Assembly: GCF_002973595.1 (NCBI RefSeq)
Contig: NZ_PVEO01000007.1
Coordinates: forward strand, 202,690-266,689
Direction of reading: 5' to 3'
DNA length: 64,000 bases
DNA from: Jejuia pallidilutea
GTDB lineage: Bacteria > Bacteroidota > Bacteroidia > Flavobacteriales > Flavobacteriaceae
The notes beneath the pieces were generated by a model. It was not told the DNA's origin and did not search any database. It saw nothing but the letters and a program-made list of their open reading frames with translations. The translations under genes were made by a program, and so were the position numbers. Below are positions 16,978-26,126 of the stretch, piece after piece (the first letter of the stretch is position 1; each line of letters starts with the position of its first letter).

Positions 16978-19368
16978 ATGAGTAACTATAATTTTAAAAC
17001 CTTAAATGATAAAGAGTTTGAGAATTTAACTCGAGACTTACTTTCAGCTGAGATGGAAATTGAATTTCAAAGCTTTAAATCTGGAAGAGATAAGGGTATA
17101 GATTTAAGATACTCAACAACAAGAGATAATAAAATTGTTGTTCAGATTAAACACTACGCTAATTCGACTTTTGCTCAATTAAAACACACTTTGAGCAATA
17201 CTGAACTTCCAAAAATTAAGAAACTGAAGCCCGAACGTTACATTGTAGCTACTTCTCTTGAACTTTCTCCTCAAGAAACAGAGGAAATAAAAGAAATATT
17301 ATCTCCTTTCGTGCTTAGTCTAAATGACATTTATTGGAATCAGAGAATAAATGCATTGCTTTCAAAATTTCAAGATATAGAAAGGAATCATTTTAAATTA
17401 TGGTTTTCAAGTAGTTCAATTCTAACTAATATTTTAAACAATAGTTCTTACTTAAAATCTGCGTATCTCGAGACGGAATTAGAAAATAAAATAAGTCATT
17501 ATGTAAAAACTGATTTTCATGATAAGGCTACAGAAATACTAAAGACCCAAAAGGTACTTTTAATAACTGGTGCTCCAGGTGTAGGGAAAACCACTTTAGC
17601 CCAAATGATTATTCTAGATTTTATCAATAACGGATACGAACATTTGGTAATTGAAGACAAAATCAATGAAGCAGAAAATTTGTTGTCACCAGATGAAAAT
17701 AAGAAGCAAATCATATATTTTGATGATTTTCTTGGTTCAAATATCTATGAGATATTGAATCCAAGGAACAATGAGAATTCACTAATTAGGTTTATAAGTC
17801 GAGTTAGAGCAAATCCTAATAAGCTTTTAGTTCTAACGACAAGAACAACAATTCTAAATCAAGCTCTGTCGGCTTACGAAAAACTCAGATATCGTAAACT
17901 TCACGAAGAATCTAAATTCGAAATTTATTTAGACGAATATTCTCGTTATCATAAAGCAGAAATTTTATATAACCATATTTATTTTGGCAACCTTAATGAC
18001 GAATACCGAAGTTTTATCTTTAAGGATGAAAATTATTTTAAAATTATCAAGCACGACAACTATAATCCCAGACTTATTGAATATTTCACCAATGAAATTC
18101 ACCTAAACGAAATAACTCCAGAAAATTATTTGAATTTTATTCTAGAAAATTTGGATAATCCTGACGAAATTTGGCGTAATTCATACGAAAATCAAATAGA
18201 TAGCGAAGATAGATTTCTTTTAAATTCATTATTCACGTTAAGAGGTGAGGCCACATTAAATTCATTAGAACAAGCATTTAATGTAAGAATTGAAAATGAA
18301 GCTGAAAATTTTGGACATGTGGTGAAAAATGACTCTTTCAACAAATCAATAAAAAATCTAGAAGGCTCTTATTTGAAAACAAGTTATGATGGTAAAAACG
18401 AAACTGTTATAATTTCATTTGTTAATCCCTCTATCTCAGATTTTCTTATTAATTATTTAAAACAATCCAATTTTGAGAAATTAAGATTGATTAAAGGGAT
18501 GGTATTTATTGAGCAAATCGTAAATGTATTCGATCCAAGTTTCAAAGATTATTTGAATTTTAATAAAACCGAGGGAAAAAAGTATTATAAAGCAATTTTA
18601 GATAATGAGAATAAAATTAAAGAATTAACAAGTACTAAAAGATTTGAATTAGAATTCTTAAAAACCCTGTTAAGTTTATTCTATGGTATAGTTGAAGAAA
18701 AAGTAATTATTCGTCTATTCAAAAAGTTGGACTTAGAAAATATCAATGGTACAAGTATTGACAGCTTTATTTATGTTCTTGAAAGAATTAGCCATATATA
18801 TGAATTAAAAGAAATAATAATTGCGAATTGGAATACATTAATTCTTGATTTGTACTATTGGGCTGATGATGAATCGAGATATAATAGTATTGTGAGTTTA
18901 TTTGAAGATTATTCACAGTCATATGATGAATTTATCAACGATAGTGATAACAATCAAACAGTTTCAGAACTTTTAATCAATTATTTAACGGAAATAATCG
19001 ACCAAACTATTATTGATAGTGTTACAGATTACGATTTTGAACCCAAAACAGAATACACACAAGTTGGATGGCAAGAATATATCGAAGAGACTCATGGTTT
19101 CGAATTACGTGATGATATCGATGGCATTATAGAAGATGAGTTGATAAAGTATCAAGACATGATATTTTTATCAGATGGCCCATTTATAACCAGCTCAGAC
19201 TTAAATATTGACACTTCAGATTTGGTTTCAAGAATGGAAGAAGGTTATCTTGAATATCAAATTAGTTCAGCAGAAAACTATTATGATGAAAGACCAAGAG
19301 GTAACAGTAGTTACTCCTCAAATTCATACAATGAAACTGATAGGATAAACGATTTGTTTAGTGAATGA
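16978..19368 (+). CDS. Mrr-type nuclease/STAND P-loop NTPase, putative anti-phage defence protein
   Basis: A 796-residue protein. The N-terminal domain (1-125) is Mrr/restriction-endonuclease-like: E15 in FENLTRDLL, D42 in GRDKGIDLRY and Q56-x-K58 in VVQIKHY make the PD-(D/E)xK site. Residues about 170-400 form an nSTAND-type ATPase, with Walker A G198-APGVGKTT, Walker B IIYFDDFLG and sensor LVLTTRTT. A long helical C-terminal half (400-796), very acidic toward its end, would serve as sensor or oligomerisation region. This order, nuclease-STAND-helical sensor, is that of Avs-like single-gene phage defence proteins. It stands alone between repeats inside the nitrate regulon and is very AT-rich, which suggests acquisition by transfer. 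Defence function is inference. Confidence 0.85.
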   Translation: MSNYNFKTLNDKEFENLTRDLLSAEMEIEFQSFKSGRDKGIDLRYSTTRDNKIVVQIKHYANSTFAQLKHTLSNTELPKIKKLKPERYIVATSLELSPQETEEIKEILSPFVLSLNDIYWNQRINALLSKFQDIERNHFKLWFSSSSILTNILNNSSYLKSAYLETELENKISHYVKTDFHDKATEILKTQKVLLITGAPGVGKTTLAQMIILDFINNGYEHLVIEDKINEAENLLSPDENKKQIIYFDDFLGSNIYEILNPRNNENSLIRFISRVRANPNKLLVLTTRTTILNQALSAYEKLRYRKLHEESKFEIYLDEYSRYHKAEILYNHIYFGNLNDEYRSFIFKDENYFKIIKHDNYNPRLIEYFTNEIHLNEITPENYLNFILENLDNPDEIWRNSYENQIDSEDRFLLNSLFTLRGEATLNSLEQAFNVRIENEAENFGHVVKNDSFNKSIKNLEGSYLKTSYDGKNETVIISFVNPSISDFLINYLKQSNFEKLRLIKGMVFIEQIVNVFDPSFKDYLNFNKTEGKKYYKAILDNENKIKELTSTKRFELEFLKTLLSLFYGIVEEKVIIRLFKKLDLENINGTSIDSFIYVLERISHIYELKEIIIANWNTLILDLYYWADDESRYNSIVSLFEDYSQSYDEFINDSDNNQTVSELLINYLTEIIDQTIIDSVTDYDFEPKTEYTQVGWQEYIEETHGFELRDDIDGIIEDELIKYQDMIFLSDGPFITSSDLNIDTSDLVSRMEEGYLEYQISSAENYYDERPRGNSSYSSNSYNETDRINDLFSE

Positions 19369-19819
19369 TATCAATAAATACAGAAAGTAAAAACATAGAA
19401 CAAAGGTCATTGCAAAACCGAAAAGTTTGTGCATAGAAATCCGCTACTTTTCATATACAAAACCGATAAGCATTCCTCCAAATAATATACTCTAAATTCT
19501 AGCTTTGTTCATCAAAAGCCTTGTATTATATTTTAGTAGTTAAGAAAACTACGTAGTTTTTCCAAAAAACCCACCATTTCCTGTTCAATAGTTCCCTTTG
19601 TCACTAAAACAATACGTAAAATGTTATCAACAATAGCATGTTTATACGTAGTGTTTTAAGTAAATCTTCCTGTGCTTAAATTTATTTTAATAATCTAAAA
19701 ATCAAATACATAAAATAAAAACCTGTGTTTTAACAGGTTTGCTTATGTGTAAAAAGAGGTGTGTTTATGGGGATTAACATGGGTAAAATCTAAGTGTACT
19801 TATATATTTGTCAAAAAAA
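19369..19819. other. Intergenic stretch with hairpin and a possible gene remnant
   Basis: AAACCTGT-GTTTTA-ACAGGTTT (19719-19740) forms a hairpin not clearly followed by a U-tract in either direction. On the minus strand about 19640-19530 encodes a 40-residue stop-bounded stretch (HAIVDNILRIVLVTKG, then TIEQEMVGFLEKLRSFL) with protein-like composition but no start. It could be the tail of a decayed gene. Otherwise nothing is recognised. Confidence 0.4.
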
Positions 19820-19835
19820 TAAGTATTTATACTTA
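19820..19835 (+). promoter_or_regulatory. nrtA upstream palindromic operator
   Basis: TAAGTATTTATACTTA (19820-19835) is a perfect 16-bp palindrome, 24 bases before ATG 19859. The following TAGTTAAC is a poor -7 element, unlike the sites at nirB and nasA. It links the transporter operon to the same regulator. Confidence 0.65.
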
Positions 19836-19858
19836 GTTAACTCAAAAAAACACGTAAC

Positions 19859-21250
19859 ATGAAATCTCTATTAAAACGCACCTCTTGGATTTTACCCGTA
19901 GTAGTTCTACTATTTGCTTGTGGTGGCGAAAAGAAAAAAGAAACGGTTGTAGCAGAGGCTACGCCAGCTAGTACTACAAAAACATTAGACATTGAAAAGC
20001 CACAGTTAACCTTTGGTTTTATCAAATTAACAGATATGGCACCTTTAGCAATTGCTAAAGAAAAAGGATTCTTCGAAGACGAAGGCTTATTTGTTTCTGT
20101 TGAGGCACAATCTAACTGGAAAAACGTATTAGACCGCGTTATTGATGGTCAGTTAGACGGATCGCACATGTTAGCGGGTCAACCCATTGCTGCAGGCGCA
20201 GGTTTTGGCCGTCAAGCAGAATTGGTAACACCATTTTCAATGGACTTAAACGGTAACGGTATTACGGTTTCAAACGACGTTTGGAGCAAAATGAAGCCAA
20301 ATGTACCTAAAAGTGCTGATGGTAAGCCAATTCACCCCATTAAAGCTGAGGCGTTAAAGCCTGTAATTGATGAATATAAAAACTCTGGTAAAGCGTTTAA
20401 AATGGGTATGGTGTTCCCTGTATCTACACATAACTACGAAATAAGATATTGGTTAGCAGCAGCTGGAATTCACCCAGGAATGTATACTGCTGACAACGTA
20501 CAAGGACAAATTGATGCTGAGGTATTATTATCTGTAACGCCTCCGCCACAAATGCCTGCAACACTAGAAGCTGGAACTATTTACGGGTACTGTGTAGGTG
20601 AGCCTTGGAACCAACAAGCGGTATTTAAAGGTATTGGTGTACCTGTAACAACAAACTACGACATCTGGAAAAACAACCCAGAAAAAGTATTTGTAATGAC
20701 TAAGAAATTTGTGGATGAAAATCCTAATACTGCCATTGCTGTAACGAAAGCTCTAATTAGAGCAGGGAAGTGGTTAGACGAACCAGGAAACAGAGCTGAG
20801 GCTGTAAAAATATTATCTATGTCTCAATACGTAGGAGCTGATGAGGCTGTATTGGCAAACTCTATGACTGGTACGTTTGAATTTGAAAAAGGTGATAAGC
20901 GTGAGATGCCAGATTTTAACGTATTCTACAAGTACAACGCAACGTATCCGTTCTACTCTGATGGTATTTGGTTCTTAACACAAATGAGACGTTGGGGACA
21001 AATTCCTAAGTCTAAGCCAGCAGATTGGTATGCATCAACAATTAAAGATATTTACAGACCTGATATTTGGACTAAAGCTGCGAAACTTTTAGTTGAAGAA
21101 GGTAATATTCCTGCAAGCGATATTCCAGAAACAGATGGTTATAAGCCTGCAACGGCAGACTTTATTGACGGTACAACGTATGATGCTAAAGATCCTATTG
21201 GATACATCAACAGTTTTAAAATTGGTAACAAAGAAAAGGCTGTACAGTAA
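19859..21250 (+). CDS. nrtA: Nitrate ABC transporter substrate-binding lipoprotein (NrtA/CmpA family)
   Basis: A 463-residue lipoprotein. The signal peptide ends in LLFAC, with lipid-attachment Cys21. The mature part is a periplasmic type II binding fold ([80 protein letters not shown]), the pattern of NrtA/CmpA nitrate or bicarbonate receptors. Placed before permease and ATPase genes, and inside a nitrate regulon, nitrate is the likely ligand. An operator palindrome sits 24 bases upstream. The genes at 21387-24496 complete the transporter. Confidence 0.93.
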   Translation: MKSLLKRTSWILPVVVLLFACGGEKKKETVVAEATPASTTKTLDIEKPQLTFGFIKLTDMAPLAIAKEKGFFEDEGLFVSVEAQSNWKNVLDRVIDGQLDGSHMLAGQPIAAGAGFGRQAELVTPFSMDLNGNGITVSNDVWSKMKPNVPKSADGKPIHPIKAEALKPVIDEYKNSGKAFKMGMVFPVSTHNYEIRYWLAAAGIHPGMYTADNVQGQIDAEVLLSVTPPPQMPATLEAGTIYGYCVGEPWNQQAVFKGIGVPVTTNYDIWKNNPEKVFVMTKKFVDENPNTAIAVTKALIRAGKWLDEPGNRAEAVKILSMSQYVGADEAVLANSMTGTFEFEKGDKREMPDFNVFYKYNATYPFYSDGIWFLTQMRRWGQIPKSKPADWYASTIKDIYRPDIWTKAAKLLVEEGNIPASDIPETDGYKPATADFIDGTTYDAKDPIGYINSFKIGNKEKAVQ

Positions 21251-21265
21251 AATATTAATGTCGTT

Positions 21266-21337
21266 TGTCATTTCGACAGAGTGAGGCTAGAACGACGAGA
21301 AATCTCATGAGATTCCTCACTGCGTTCGGAATGACAA
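21266..21337 (+). repeat. Palindromic intergenic repeat (GTCATTTCGA...GGAATGAC)
   Basis: GTCATTTCGACAGAGTGAGG at the left pairs imperfectly with CCTCACTGCGTTCGGAATGAC at the right. GAAATCTCA/TGAGATTCC forms the apical arms. It lies between nrtA and nrtB, within the probable operon. A worn relative is at about 9045-9085. Confidence 0.7.
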
Positions 21338-21386
21338 ATGGTATTTATAAATAACAAACACTAAACGATAATAAAACAAAAGAATC

Positions 21387-22493
21387 ATGAAGCAGAGTGT
21401 AACATTAGGAAGAGTAACCAAATTTATGGGCTTAGGTTTTTTAAGTTCTTTTAAAGACCTATTCACTGGGAAGCTAGAAAAGGAAGACTATAAAGCCTTT
21501 TTACGTAAAGTCATTGTGCCTATTGCTTCCGTTCTATTATTTATCGGGCTTTGGCACATGGGTGCAAAAGCGCTTTACAATGTTGAAGCTGATTTTAGAA
21601 TAGAAAAAGCATTAAACGAACAAGGGCAAGCCGCTGCTGATGAAATGGCTGCTTGTATTGCTTCTGGAGATGTGAGTTGTCAACCCAATACATTGCCATC
21701 GCCTTCTCAGGTTTGGGCATCGTTTCAATCCTTGTTGAACGATCATGCGTTGATTAGTGCTGATAAAGCGGCGTTTATTGAAAAAACGGCTGCCTTAAAC
21801 GAAAAGCGAATTGCCGAAGGTAAAGATGCTATTGTGTACACAGGTAGACCATCGTTTGTAGACCAGATTTTTAGAAGTTTAAAAACGGTTTTCGCGGGAT
21901 TCTTTTTAGCCTTATTAATTGCTGTGCCTCTTGGTATTTTTATTGGATTGAGTCCAACATTGAAGAGTGCGTTTAACTGGTTTATTCAAATTTTTAAACC
22001 TGTATCGCCCGTAGTTTGGTACTTGTTAGTGTTTATGATTGTAAAAACATTATTGATAGATTCTAGTGAAGATAGTTCGTTTTCAATTTCGTTTATCGCT
22101 GTAGGTTTATGTTCTATGTGGGCCACATTGGTAAACACATCCATGGGTGTGTCGTCGGTTGATAAAGATTACATCAACGTTGCGAAGGTGTTGAAACTTG
22201 GGAATTTTCAAAAGGTATTTAAGGTGGTATTGCCATCGTCTTTACCTTTAATTTTTACAGGTTTAAAAATTACATTATCTGTAGCGTGGATGGTATTGAT
22301 TGCTATTGAACTTTTAGCGCAGAGTCCTGGTTTAGGATTGTTTGTTTGGGAGGAATTCCAAAACGGTGCAAACGACTCGAACGCAAAAATAATAGTTGCC
22401 ATGTTTGTGATTGGTATCATAGGGTTCTTATTAGACCGCTTGATGTTAGCAATACAAAACTGGGTGTCTTTTGAAAAAACAGATGCGATATAA
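21387..22493 (+). CDS. nrtB: Nitrate ABC transporter permease (NrtB-like)
   Basis: A 368-residue inner-membrane permease. TM1 is about residues 40-62 (VIVPIASVLLFIGLWHMGA). A region of about 100 residues follows, predicted periplasmic (70-160) and containing two cysteines (ACIASGDVSC). The BPD_transp_1 permease core comes next, with five or so helices. The cytoplasmic coupling loop reads INVAKVLKLGNFQKVFKVVLPSSLPLIFTGL. The extended first periplasmic loop makes it longer than the roughly 275-residue cyanobacterial NrtB. It should form a homodimer channel with the two ATPases downstream. Confidence 0.9.
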   Translation: MKQSVTLGRVTKFMGLGFLSSFKDLFTGKLEKEDYKAFLRKVIVPIASVLLFIGLWHMGAKALYNVEADFRIEKALNEQGQAAADEMAACIASGDVSCQPNTLPSPSQVWASFQSLLNDHALISADKAAFIEKTAALNEKRIAEGKDAIVYTGRPSFVDQIFRSLKTVFAGFFLALLIAVPLGIFIGLSPTLKSAFNWFIQIFKPVSPVVWYLLVFMIVKTLLIDSSEDSSFSISFIAVGLCSMWATLVNTSMGVSSVDKDYINVAKVLKLGNFQKVFKVVLPSSLPLIFTGLKITLSVAWMVLIAIELLAQSPGLGLFVWEEFQNGANDSNAKIIVAMFVIGIIGFLLDRLMLAIQNWVSFEKTDAI

Positions 22494-22573
22494 AATGAGT
22501 TTAAAGTTTCAAGTTCAAAGTTTAAAGTTGAGAAAGTTTGCGGATACACTGAGGCTTAGGGTTGAAACACAAA

Positions 22574-22730
22574 ATTGGCGGATAGACCCGCGTTAGGGAT
22601 TGCAGAGGAAAGCCCACAGCGGATCCCGCCTAAGCGGGTGAAGCGAGGACTTGGAACGGAAAGCCCGACCGGAGTGACTCCTGCAAGGTTTCTGAAAACC
22701 TTGTAGGTATGGAAACGGAGGGAACGCCCT
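22574..22730 (+). repeat. Dispersed structured repeat, copy 2
   Basis: Contains CCCGCGTTAGGGATTGCAG, GGAAAGCCCACAGCGGATCC, GCGAGGACTTGG, GGAAAGCCCGACCGG and GGAACGCCCT in the same order as the copy at 5371, plus two inserted hairpins (CCCGCCTAAGCGGG and CAAGGTTTCTGAAAACCTTG). It fills the nrtB-ATPase gap. The rest of the 22494-22809 gap shows only AT-rich inverted fragments around 22740-22790. Confidence 0.7.
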
Positions 22731-22809
22731 AAAAATGTTGAATTGTTTAACTGTTTAATCGTGGAATCGATTAAACGCATCAACAAATAAACGCTTAAAC
22801 CAGAGAAAA

Positions 22810-23658
22810 ATGGGATACTTAAAATTAAAAAATATTTATAAAACCTACGGAACCGACGAGAACGCCACCGAAGTACTATCTAATATTAATTTAGAAATAG
22901 AGGAGGGCGAGTTTGTAGCGATTGTAGGGTTTACGGGAAGTGGAAAGACGACGTTGGTAAACTTGATAAATGGATTGCTGGAGCCTACAAAAGGTGAGGT
23001 GTTGTTTAAGGGTGAACCGGTTGTTGGGACGAGTCATGAACGCGGGGTGATTTTTCAGAATTACTCCTTATTACCATGGTTAACCGTGGGGCAAAACGTG
23101 TATATGGCGGTGAAAGAGGCTTTCCCAAAGAAGAGCAAAAAAGAGCTGAACGCCATTGTTGCGGATTATGTAGATATGGTAGGTTTAACGCCTGCGATTA
23201 ATAAAAGACCGAAAGAATTATCGGGTGGTATGCGCCAGCGTGTGTCTGTAGCGAGAGCACTATCCATGAAACCAGAGATGATTATTATGGATGAGCCTTT
23301 AGGAGCGCTAGATGCTTTAACACGAGGCACGTTGCAGGATGAGATTTTAAACATCTGGGGGAAAGATAAGCGCACGGCGCTGTTGATTACCAATGATGTG
23401 GATGAAGGGATTTATATGGCAGATCGTATCATTCCTTTGCGTCCCGGACCAAATGCAACGTTGGGACCTGAGTTTAAGATTGATATTGAGCGTCCGCGTG
23501 ATAAAACCGAAATGAACGACAACCCAAACTATAAAAAAACCAGAAATGCCATTATTGAGTATTTGATGGATATTGGGGAGGAGCGTAAGTCGCAAGCTTC
23601 GGAAGAATTTGTACTTCCAGATTTAGCACCAAAAGATTTTGTTAACCAATTTAGATAA
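22810..23658 (+). CDS. Nitrate ABC transporter ATP-binding protein, first copy, degenerate H-loop
   Basis: A 282-residue ATPase of the NrtC/NrtD/TauB/SsuB group. Walker A is GFTGSGKTT, the Q-loop is [10 protein letters not shown], the signature is LSGGMRQR, and Walker B is [12 protein letters not shown]. The switch histidine is replaced: N195 in [10 protein letters not shown], where the paralogue just downstream has THDVDEA. It should form a heterodimer with that paralogue, giving one weakened and one active ATP site. The stop is followed after 10 bases by the start of the next ATPase gene, so the two are co-translated. Confidence 0.92.
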   Translation: MGYLKLKNIYKTYGTDENATEVLSNINLEIEEGEFVAIVGFTGSGKTTLVNLINGLLEPTKGEVLFKGEPVVGTSHERGVIFQNYSLLPWLTVGQNVYMAVKEAFPKKSKKELNAIVADYVDMVGLTPAINKRPKELSGGMRQRVSVARALSMKPEMIIMDEPLGALDALTRGTLQDEILNIWGKDKRTALLITNDVDEGIYMADRIIPLRPGPNATLGPEFKIDIERPRDKTEMNDNPNYKKTRNAIIEYLMDIGEERKSQASEEFVLPDLAPKDFVNQFR

Positions 23659-23668
23659 GCATCAAGTT

Positions 23669-24496
23669 ATGAGTACTATTATTACAGAAACGGCTAAAAC
23701 AACGGGATATAATGGCATTTTTCCTTCTAATGAAGTGATGCTTGATTTAAAAGACTTAAAGAAAGTGTACCCAACACCAAAAGGCGACTATGTGGTTTTG
23801 GAACATTTAAATCTTCAAATTAGAAAAGAGGAATTCGTAACTATTATCGGACATTCGGGATGTGGAAAAACGACGATGCTTTCTATGATTGCAGGATTGA
23901 ATCCGATTTCTGGGGGAAATATTTCGGTTTTAGGAAAACATATTAAAGGCCCGGGACCAGATAGGGGTGTGATATTTCAAGCACCAAGTTTAATGCCTTG
24001 GATGACGGCTTTACAGAATGTAATGCTAGGTGTAAATCAAGTATTTCCGCATGCAACAAAAGGGCAACGCAATGACATTGCAAAATACTATTTACAGAAA
24101 GTGGGTTTAGAGGATGCATTTAACAAACGTTCGTCTGATTTATCACAAGGAATGCAACAGCGTGTGGGTATTGCCAGAGCATTTGCGATAAAGCCAAAAG
24201 TGTTGTTGCTAGATGAGCCTTTCGGGATGCTAGATTCATTAACACGTGGCGAATTGCAGGATATTTTGATAGAGATTTGGAATAAAGAAAAAATTACAGC
24301 GGTAATGATTACCCATGATGTGGATGAAGCAATATTTTTAGCAGACCGTGTAGTGATGATGACCAGCGGACCCAGAGCAAAAATTGGTGATGTTCTGGAT
24401 ATTGAATTTGAAAGACCAAGAACACGTAAAGCCGTATTGGAACACGACGATTATTATAAATACAGAAAACACTTGATAGACTTTCTAGAGCACTAA
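23669..24496 (+). CDS. Nitrate ABC transporter ATP-binding protein, second copy (NrtD-like)
   Basis: A 275-residue ATPase with a complete motif set: Walker A GHSGCGKTT, Q-loop IFQAPSLMPW, signature LSQGMQQR, Walker B VLLLDEPFGMLD and switch H216 in MITHDVDEA. ATG 23669 is chosen because an upstream in-frame TTG at 23639 would overlap the preceding gene. With its partner at 22810 it energises the nitrate permease at the cytoplasmic face. It lacks the C-terminal NrtA-like regulatory domain found on cyanobacterial NrtC, as does its partner. Confidence 0.93.
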   Translation: MSTIITETAKTTGYNGIFPSNEVMLDLKDLKKVYPTPKGDYVVLEHLNLQIRKEEFVTIIGHSGCGKTTMLSMIAGLNPISGGNISVLGKHIKGPGPDRGVIFQAPSLMPWMTALQNVMLGVNQVFPHATKGQRNDIAKYYLQKVGLEDAFNKRSSDLSQGMQQRVGIARAFAIKPKVLLLDEPFGMLDSLTRGELQDILIEIWNKEKITAVMITHDVDEAIFLADRVVMMTSGPRAKIGDVLDIEFERPRTRKAVLEHDDYYKYRKHLIDFLEH

Positions 24497-24644
24497 AAAG
24501 CAGAACCCATCAAAGAAAATAAATACATACAAATAGTTTGTGAAGTTGATGAAATTTTACAAGCCTAGGCGAATTACAGCCTAAAAACAACATACAAATA
24601 ATTAAAAAACTCAAACACAATTTAAACGTAAAAACAAGTAGAAA

Positions 24645-25886
24645 ATGAGAAAGCAATATATTTTAATAGGGGTGATGGCATTGATAGTTCAATATGTGCA
24701 AGCACAGTTTACACTAGAAGGCGAATTTAGACCACGTAGTGAATATTTTGGTAATGGTGGTAATTTTACAGGCGGTACATTTCCTGCGCAAACTGCTACT
24801 GATGCCGATGAAGGCTTTTTAAGAACCACAATAAGAGCAGCAATAAAAGCGAAATACACAGCAGAAACGTATACCGCGTTTATTAATTTTCAAGAAGTGT
24901 TTGCCTTTGGTGATAGACCACAGATAGCAACGGCTGGAAACGGTAACTTTAGAGTACAAGAGGCTTGGGCAGATTTAAAACTGGGTGCATCTTCTAGTTT
25001 AAAATTGGGTCGTCAGCAATTATCTTATGATGACCAAAGAATTCTTGGTGGTTTAGGATGGGCACAACAAGCAAGAACGCATGATGCTGCGGTTTACAAA
25101 TACAATAAAAATAAATTGAGTTTAGATATTGGGGGCTCCTTAAATACTGCATTAGATGAGGTTTACGATACCTCGGCATTATTTTCTTATAGAGATATGG
25201 TGTTTGTAAGAGCAAATAGCAAGGGTGAAAAATTAAATTTTACATTTTTAGGTTTGGTAAATACCTTTCAAGATGCTAACGTAGACGGGTCTAATAAATC
25301 TAGTTTGATAACAGCAGGTATCCATGCAGATTATAAATTGGGCGATTTAACGTTAACCACTAACTTGTTTCTTCAAGAAGGAGAGCGACTAGGTGGTGTA
25401 GATGTTAAAGGCGCCTACTTAGCTAGTTTAGCTGCTGCTTATAAATTAACAGATAAAAGTACTCTTATTGCCACGGTAGAGCGTATTTCTGGAAGAAATA
25501 GCGAGACTGCTGCTTTCTTCCCACTGTACGGAACAAATCATGCATTTAATGGTTTAATAGATAGATTTTATGTTGGTAATCATGGAAATGCAGGTGGTTT
25601 AAACGATTTTCAATTAACGTATAAAACTAAAATTGCAGGTATAGCGCTAACAGTTGCTGGACATTACTTTACTGAGCAATCTGATCTTGACGGTATGGGT
25701 AACGATTTAGGATCTGAAATAGATATTGTTTTAGCTAAGAAATTTAAGGAATTTACTTTAGTAGGCGGTTACTCTCATTTCTTTGAGCCAAGTGATGTTG
25801 CAGATATTTCAGGAGTAAAAGATACGCAAAACTGGGCTTGGGCGATGTTGGTGATTAAGCCTAAATTTTTAAATACAGCAAAATAA
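24645..25886 (+). CDS. Alginate-export-family outer-membrane porin
   Basis: A 413-residue beta-barrel with signal peptide (MRKQYILIGVMALIVQYVQA). The Alginate_exp-type pattern is visible: GEFRPRSEYFG, FLRTTIRAAIKAKYTAETYTAFINFQE, RVQEAWADLKLG, SSLKLGRQQLSYDDQRILGG, and a final strand ending WAWAMLVIKPKFL. Alternating hydrophobic strands fill the whole length. It lies 148 bases after the ABC ATPase and ends the operon before a terminator. It is probably a diffusion channel for nitrate rather than an alginate exporter, because no polysaccharide genes are near. Confidence 0.85.
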   Translation: MRKQYILIGVMALIVQYVQAQFTLEGEFRPRSEYFGNGGNFTGGTFPAQTATDADEGFLRTTIRAAIKAKYTAETYTAFINFQEVFAFGDRPQIATAGNGNFRVQEAWADLKLGASSSLKLGRQQLSYDDQRILGGLGWAQQARTHDAAVYKYNKNKLSLDIGGSLNTALDEVYDTSALFSYRDMVFVRANSKGEKLNFTFLGLVNTFQDANVDGSNKSSLITAGIHADYKLGDLTLTTNLFLQEGERLGGVDVKGAYLASLAAAYKLTDKSTLIATVERISGRNSETAAFFPLYGTNHAFNGLIDRFYVGNHGNAGGLNDFQLTYKTKIAGIALTVAGHYFTEQSDLDGMGNDLGSEIDIVLAKKFKEFTLVGGYSHFFEPSDVADISGVKDTQNWAWAMLVIKPKFLNTAK

Positions 25887-25964
25887 ATAGGTGATATTAT
25901 GAAAATGAATTGGAAATAATTTTCGTAATACAAAGTGTTAATTAGTTTGATATTCCAATTTTTG

Positions 25965-25992
25965 AATCCCGCCAGAAGCGGGATTCTTTTGG
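25965..25992. terminator. Terminator after nitrate transport operon
   Basis: AATCCCGC-CAGAA-GCGGGATT hairpin followed by CTTTT, about 80 bases after the porin stop. The convergent gene at 26127 could use it in the opposite direction. Confidence 0.75.
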
Positions 25993-26126
25993 TTTACAAT
26001 TTTATTGGGTTAATAAACCAACAATGTAATTTGTTATACTTTTGAAGAAATATTACTTCAACATATCTTATGATTTGCTCTTACTCAAAATATATAACGG
26101 ATTTCTAATTTGAGAATTTTATGGCA

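Noticed and set aside
19530..19640. A 40-residue minus-strand stretch with protein-like composition
   Set aside because: There is no start codon and no recognised family; mentioned only as a possible gene remnant.
22556..22786. A 76-codon minus-strand frame
   Set aside because: It covers the structured repeat copy 2 and translates GC-rich hairpin sequence; not protein-like.
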